This document shows, piece by piece, positions 59,887-64,000 of a DNA stretch of 64,000 nucleotides. Position numbers and translations under genes: made by a program. The notes under the pieces were generated by a model. It did not search any database, was not told the origin of the DNA, and was given only the letters and a program-made list of their open reading frames with translations. Numbering within the stretch: the stretch's first letter is position 1; each line of letters opens with the position of its first letter. Where the stretch lies: positions 186,001 to 250,000 of the forward strand of contig NZ_CANLZZ010000002.1 of assembly GCF_947495725.1 (NCBI RefSeq). The letters are read 5' to 3'. The stretch comes from an uncultured Lutibacter sp. (GTDB taxonomy: Bacteria; Bacteroidota; Bacteroidia; Flavobacteriales; Flavobacteriaceae).

Positions 59887-61683
59887 TTAATCATTCAATT
59901 TTAATACGGCCATAAATGCTTCTTGTGGAATTTCTACATTACCAACTTGACGCATACGTTTTTTACCTTTCTTTTGTTTTTCCAATAATTTACGTTTACG
60001 TGAAATATCACCACCATAACATTTTGCTGTAACATCTTTTCTAAGTGCTTTTACAGTTTCTCTGGAAATAATTTTAGCTCCAATTGCAGCTTGAATAGGA
60101 ATATCGAATTGTTGACGTGGTATTAATTGTCTTAATTTTTCACACATTTTTTTACCAATAGAATAGGCGCTATCTGCATGAATTAATGCAGAAAGTGCAT
60201 CAACTGACTGTCCGTTTAATAAAATATCTACTTTTACCAATTTAGAAGCCTTTAAACCAATTGGGTGGTAATCAAAAGATGCGTATCCTTTAGAAACGGT
60301 TTTTAATCTATCGTAAAAATCGAATACAATTTCAGCTAATGGCATCTCAAAAGTTAATTCAACACGTTCAGGAGTTAAGTAAGTTTGATTTGAAATTTGC
60401 CCTCGTTTTTCTATACATAAACTCATTACGGGGCCAACAAAATCGGATTTTGTAATAATAGTTGCCTTAATAAAAGGTTCTTCAACTCTGTTTAGTTTAG
60501 AAGGTTCAGGTAAATCAGAAGGGTTATTTACTAGTAATATTGTATCGGGATTTTTATTCGTAAAAGCGTGGTATGATACGTTTGGCACGGTAGTAATAAC
60601 CGTCATATCAAATTCACGTTCTAAACGTTCCTGTATAATTTCTAAATGTAGCATTCCTAAGAATCCACACCTAAATCCAAATCCTAAAGCAGCAGAACTT
60701 TCAGGAATAAATACTAAGGAAGCATCATTCAATTGAAGTTTTTCCATGGAATTACGAAGCTCTTCATAATCTTCAGTATCGACTGGATAAATTCCAGCAA
60801 AAACCATTGGTTTTACATCTTCAAATCCTTCAATTATATTTTGAGTTGGTTTAAGAGCATCGGTAATAGTATCTCCAACTTTAATTTCACTGGCTGTTTT
60901 AATTCCAGTTATTAAATAACCAACATCACCTGCCTTTATGCTAGGTTTAGGAACTTGTGTTAATTTTAATGTACCAACTTCATCAGCATAATACTCATTG
61001 TCGGTAGCCATAAATTTTATTCGTTGCCCTTTTTTAATTTCTCCATTTAAAACTCTAAAATAAGTTTCAACACCACGATAGGAATTGTATACAGAGTCAA
61101 AAATTAAAGCTTGTAATGGTTCATCAACATTTCCTTTTGGAGCTGGAACTTTTTCAATAATAGCTTTTAAAATGTTTTCAACTCCAAATCCAGTTTTTCC
61201 ACTTGCGTGGATTACATCTTCCGGATCACAGCCTAACAAATCAACAATATCATCTGTAACTTCTTCGGGATTTGCTCCTGGTAAGTCAACTTTATTTAAT
61301 ACTGGAATAATTTCCAGGTCGTTTTCTAAAGCTAAATATAAATTTGAAATTGTTTGTGCTTGAATACTTTGAGCTGCATCAACAATTAAAAGTGCGCCTT
61401 CACAAGCTGCAATAGACCTTGAAACTTCGTATGAAAAATCTACGTGGCCAGGAGTGTCAATTAAATTAAGCACATATTTTTCTCCTTCATAACTATAATC
61501 CATTTGAATTGCGTGACTTTTAATGGTAATACCACGTTCACGTTCCAAATCCATATTGTCTAATAACTGAGCTTGTTCTTCGCGAGCTGTAGTTGTGCCT
61601 GTAAAACTGAGCAGTCTATCTGCTAATGTGCTTTTACCGTGGTCAATATGGGCAATAATGCAAAAATTTCTAATGTTTTTCAT
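59887..61683 (-). CDS. lepA: Elongation factor 4 (LepA)
   Basis: 598 aa, the typical length. The GTPase domain has [16 protein letters not shown] (P-loop), DTPGHVDF and LNKVDLP. LepA-specific landmarks are [34 protein letters not shown] and the C-terminal basic region [20 protein letters not shown]. It is a ribosome-associated GTPase that promotes back-translocation or affects initiation under stress. It is expressed from the element at 61712. Confidence 0.98.
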   Translation of the reverse strand: MKNIRNFCIIAHIDHGKSTLADRLLSFTGTTTAREEQAQLLDNMDLERERGITIKSHAIQMDYSYEGEKYVLNLIDTPGHVDFSYEVSRSIAACEGALLIVDAAQSIQAQTISNLYLALENDLEIIPVLNKVDLPGANPEEVTDDIVDLLGCDPEDVIHASGKTGFGVENILKAIIEKVPAPKGNVDEPLQALIFDSVYNSYRGVETYFRVLNGEIKKGQRIKFMATDNEYYADEVGTLKLTQVPKPSIKAGDVGYLITGIKTASEIKVGDTITDALKPTQNIIEGFEDVKPMVFAGIYPVDTEDYEELRNSMEKLQLNDASLVFIPESSAALGFGFRCGFLGMLHLEIIQERLEREFDMTVITTVPNVSYHAFTNKNPDTILLVNNPSDLPEPSKLNRVEEPFIKATIITKSDFVGPVMSLCIEKRGQISNQTYLTPERVELTFEMPLAEIVFDFYDRLKTVSKGYASFDYHPIGLKASKLVKVDILLNGQSVDALSALIHADSAYSIGKKMCEKLRQLIPRQQFDIPIQAAIGAKIISRETVKALRKDVTAKCYGGDISRKRKLLEKQKKGKKRMRQVGNVEIPQEAFMAVLKLND

Positions 61684-61711
61684 ACTTCGTTTTCCTATCT
61701 TCTAATTTCCG

Positions 61712-61719
61712 CAAAGATA
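61712..61719 (-). promoter_or_regulatory. -7 promoter element for lepA
   Basis: Minus-strand TATCTTTG (exact TAnnTTTG), 28 bp upstream of the ATG. A TTG lies at 61734-61736 with a shorter than usual spacing of 14 bp. Confidence 0.55.
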
Positions 61720-61752
61720 ATTAATTATTTGTTCAAAAAATTAAAATAATAT

Positions 61753-62730
61753 CTAGTCGTGATTTGGGTAAACAATATTTGCTTTTTTTCTTATTTCATC
61801 TAATATGTGCATCAAATTTAAACTTACTGTATTTGTTAAAATTGGGCTTTCAATTAAGTTGTTCTCTAAGCATTCCATTACGTGAATTGCTTCAAATTGA
61901 TATCCCATATTTGGACCAGGGTTAAATGAAATTTTATCATTAGTATTGTTCAAGGTTAATTCAATAGCATCTTTTGAAAAACGATCGTATTTTATAATTC
62001 CGTTTTCAAAAACAAGTTCAACATCGTTTTTGTAAGCTGCTTTTAAACTTGAGTTTAAAACTGCTGTTGCTCCATTTTTATATCCAAAAAGCATTGATAT
62101 GCTTTCTTCGGATTTTGTAGGACTAAAATGAGGCATGGCTTCAATAGTGTCAGGAATTCCTAATAACATTAGTGCTGTAAAAACAGGGTAAATTCCAATA
62201 TCTAATAATGATCCTCCACCTAAATCTAAGTTGTATAATCTGCTATTTTTGTTAAAAGGAGCGTTAAACATAAAGTCTGATTTTACAAACTTTAATTCCC
62301 CCAAGTTTTTAGTATTTATAAGCTCAAGAACCTTGTTGAATTTAGGTCTGAAAATAACCCAAAAAGCTTCCATTAAAAACGTGTTGTTTTCTTTGGAAGC
62401 TTGTATCATTTGTTCTACTTCTTTAGTGTTTATAGCAAATGCTTTTTCACATAGAACAGCTTTTTTGTGTTGTAAACAAAGTAGTGTATGTTCTTTATGA
62501 AAACTATGCGGTGTTGCTATATAAACAACATCAACATTAGTATCATTTACCATTTCTTGATACGAACCATATGCTTTTTCGAAATTAAATTCTGAAGCAA
62601 AACTAGTTGCAGTATCAATATTTCTAGATGCTGTGGCATATAAATTTGCGTTACCTAAACCTTGTAGTTCTGTAACGAACTTTTTCGCAATATTTCCACA
62701 GCCTAAAATGGCCCAATTGTATGTTTTCAT
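61753..62730 (-). CDS. Gfo/Idh/MocA-family oxidoreductase
   Basis: 325 aa from the ATG at 62730. A longer reading from a TTG at 62751 is unlikely because that codon lies inside the -7 promoter element at 62749-62756. The Rossmann motif is ILGCGNIAKKF. Further family landmarks are VVYIATPHSFHKEHTLL, LCEKAFAIN (Lys of the EK motif) and LGGGSLLDIGIYPV. It resembles trans-1,2-dihydrobenzenediol or glucose-fructose oxidoreductase-like members. Substrate unknown. It is not closely similar in context to the one at 44354. Confidence 0.92.
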   Translation of the reverse strand: MKTYNWAILGCGNIAKKFVTELQGLGNANLYATASRNIDTATSFASEFNFEKAYGSYQEMVNDTNVDVVYIATPHSFHKEHTLLCLQHKKAVLCEKAFAINTKEVEQMIQASKENNTFLMEAFWVIFRPKFNKVLELINTKNLGELKFVKSDFMFNAPFNKNSRLYNLDLGGGSLLDIGIYPVFTALMLLGIPDTIEAMPHFSPTKSEESISMLFGYKNGATAVLNSSLKAAYKNDVELVFENGIIKYDRFSKDAIELTLNNTNDKISFNPGPNMGYQFEAIHVMECLENNLIESPILTNTVSLNLMHILDEIRKKANIVYPNHD

Positions 62731-62748
62731 AAGTGTAGTTTTCAACTT

Positions 62749-62756
62749 CAAATTTA
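62749..62756 (-). promoter_or_regulatory. -7 promoter element for the oxidoreductase at 61753-62730
   Basis: Minus-strand TAAATTTG (exact TAnnTTTG), 18 bp upstream of the ATG at 62730. It fixes that start codon in preference to the upstream TTG. Confidence 0.55.
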
Positions 62757-62803
62757 TACTATTGGGTTTAAATAAAGTGTTATACTTATGAAAAATCTAG
62801 TTC

Positions 62804-63415
62804 TTAATGAAATTCAACCAAACCTGTGTTTACATCATAAGATGCACCTACAATTTCAATTTCTCCATTTTTCTCCATTTCGGCTAAAATTGGACTTTCT
62901 TTTCTAATTCTGTCAATAGAAACATTTACATTTTCAAAACTTACATCTTCTATTTGTTCATCTGTTAATTCAGTATCATCTTTACGAATAGAATTAACAG
63001 CAGGACTTATTTTTTCAAGTAGAGGAGTTATGTTTCCTAATTTAACATTTTTACAAGCAGCTGTAACGGCACCACATTTTGTGTGTCCCATAACAACTAA
63101 AATTTTTGAACCTGCAACTTTACAAGCATACTCCATTGAACCTAAAATATCTTCGTTTACAATATTTCCTGCTACTCTTACGCTAAAAATATCTCCAATT
63201 CCTTGATCAAAAACTAATTCAGCTGGTACTCTAGAGTCTATACAGCTTAATATTACAGCGAAAGGATATTGACCTTTGCTTGTTTCAAAAACTTGATCTT
63301 TTAAATTTCTTTGTGCCTTTAAGTTTTCAACAAATCTTTTGTTTCCTTGAACTAAAATGTCGTGTGCACATTTTGGTGTTAAATTATCCTGTATTTCTTT
63401 AGTTTGTGTTCTCAT
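62804..63415 (-). CDS. Beta-class carbonic anhydrase
   Basis: 203 aa. Zinc ligands are Cys58 and Asp60 in SCIDSRVPAE (with the Asp-Arg dyad) and His111 and Cys114 in MGHTKCGAV. The VRVAGNIVNEDILGSMEYA segment is typical of the clade. It interconverts CO2 and bicarbonate. No signal peptide is present, so it is cytoplasmic. It is 59 bp downstream of a SulP transporter on the same strand and is probably co-transcribed, as in many marine bacteria where the pair is thought to handle bicarbonate. Confidence 0.95.
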   Translation of the reverse strand: MRTQTKEIQDNLTPKCAHDILVQGNKRFVENLKAQRNLKDQVFETSKGQYPFAVILSCIDSRVPAELVFDQGIGDIFSVRVAGNIVNEDILGSMEYACKVAGSKILVVMGHTKCGAVTAACKNVKLGNITPLLEKISPAVNSIRKDDTELTDEQIEDVSFENVNVSIDRIRKESPILAEMEKNGEIEIVGASYDVNTGLVEFH

Positions 63416-63474
63416 TTTATAATATTTTTTAATGTAATTTTATTTTTTAAATGACTGTACTGTTATTGAAATCT

Positions 63475-64000
63475 TTATTCTAATTTCAAACTTTTATTCT
63501 TAACATTATTCTTAACCCAAACTAAACAATCTTTAAAATTTTCAAAAATTTGTTCTTCTGGCACTAAATCAGGAATAATATCAATTCGTTCCATTAGGTA
63601 TCTCGGTTGTTCTAATAGTCCTACAAACAATATAGTTATATCATGTGATTGTAACTCTTGTAATGCATCTTCCATTGCGTATAAACCAGATTGATCCATA
63701 TACTGCATACGGCCCAAACGAATAATAGCTTTTGAGGCTGTTTTTGGAATTTGCTGAGCTAATTGCTGAAAGTCACTTGTAGATCCAAAAAATAACGGTC
63801 CTTTAATGTGTTTAATAAATACTTCTTCTTTATATTTTTCAGGGAATCCTATTTCATCTTTCCAGGCTTCTTCTTTTAAGGTTTTAACATCGGATCGTTG
63901 TGCAGTTAAATCTCCAATTTTTTTCATAAACATTAAAGAAGCAATAACCAATCCAATACCAACAGCATAAACTAGGTTCCAAAAAGTTGATAAACCTAAT
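63475..64000 (-). CDS. SulP-family anion transporter, C-terminal part with STAS domain (5' end outside window)
   Basis: The reading frame is open to the window edge on the minus strand. It starts in a membrane helix (FWNLVYAVGIGLVIASLMF) that fits the last transmembrane segment of SulP proteins. A STAS domain follows (~45-150 of the visible part) with FFGSTSDFQQL and LGRMQYMDQSGLYAMEDAL, the anti-sigma-antagonist-like fold. SulP carriers move sulfate, bicarbonate or other anions. Coupling to a carbonic anhydrase gene favours bicarbonate here. Confidence 0.9.
   Translation of the reverse strand, partial: LGLSTFWNLVYAVGIGLVIASLMFMKKIGDLTAQRSDVKTLKEEAWKDEIGFPEKYKEEVFIKHIKGPLFFGSTSDFQQLAQQIPKTASKAIIRLGRMQYMDQSGLYAMEDALQELQSHDITILFVGLLEQPRYLMERIDIIPDLVPEEQIFENFKDCLVWVKNNVKNKSLKLE

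Overview
The window is AT-rich chromosomal DNA from a member of Bacteroidota, almost certainly class Flavobacteriia and probably family Flavobacteriaceae. The evidence is a complete sprA (type IX secretion translocon) in the order maeB-ruvA-sprA-gcvH-vanZ-tonB, a TonB-dependent receptor with an N-terminal carboxypeptidase-D-like domain, several Bacteroidota-type promoters (-7 element TAnnTTTG), and weak or absent Shine-Dalgarno sequences. No phage, transposase, CRISPR array or rRNA is visible. The window is core-genome-like, with a few accessory insertions.

Layout. 1-3.5 kb: end of a hybrid histidine kinase, moaE and moaD (molybdopterin synthase), a small DUF3817-type membrane protein and corA. 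3.6-8.3 kb: a two-gene molybdoenzyme operon (Fe-S/NrfD fusion plus a cytoplasmic molybdopterin catalytic subunit), next to the cofactor genes. 8.3-10.5 kb: lipoprotein alkaline phosphatase and queG. 10.6-22.1 kb: maeB, ruvA, sprA, gcvH, vanZ-like, tonB. 22.2-29.9 kb: a compact cassette with a PKD/beta-barrel protein, an exported and membrane-anchored TPR-CHAT (caspase-like) protease, a retropepsin-like protease, an ECF sigma factor with its own ECF-type promoter, an anti-sigma-like membrane protein and an outer-membrane barrel. This is the best candidate for an undescribed system. 29.9-32.8 kb: a TonB receptor and a His-rich membrane protein behind a promoter carrying two copies of an operator-like palindrome. 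32.9-36.8 kb: sucA-sucB. 37.2 kb: tRNA-Asn. 37.3-45.3 kb: small exported proteins, a CYTH protein, a Na+/H+ antiporter, a divergent CorA, AlkB-like, LpxH-like, a glycosyltransferase and an oxidoreductase. 45.3-56.3 kb (minus): nuoABCDHIJKLMN without nuoEFG, interrupted by a four-helix-bundle (IVS-type) gene and two palindromic repeats. 56.4-59.8 kb: korAB and a divergent two-cluster ferredoxin. 59.9-64 kb: lepA, an oxidoreductase, beta-carbonic anhydrase and the end of a SulP transporter.

How the genes fit together. The 11-subunit complex I lacking the NADH module, 2-oxoglutarate:ferredoxin oxidoreductase and ferredoxin lie side by side and suggest a route 2-oxoglutarate -> ferredoxin -> complex I -> quinone, parallel to the NAD-dependent SucAB route also present here. 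The NrfD-type molybdoenzyme would also exchange electrons with the quinone pool. The carbonic anhydrase/SulP pair suggests bicarbonate handling. Family assignments rest on motifs read by eye; no database search was run.
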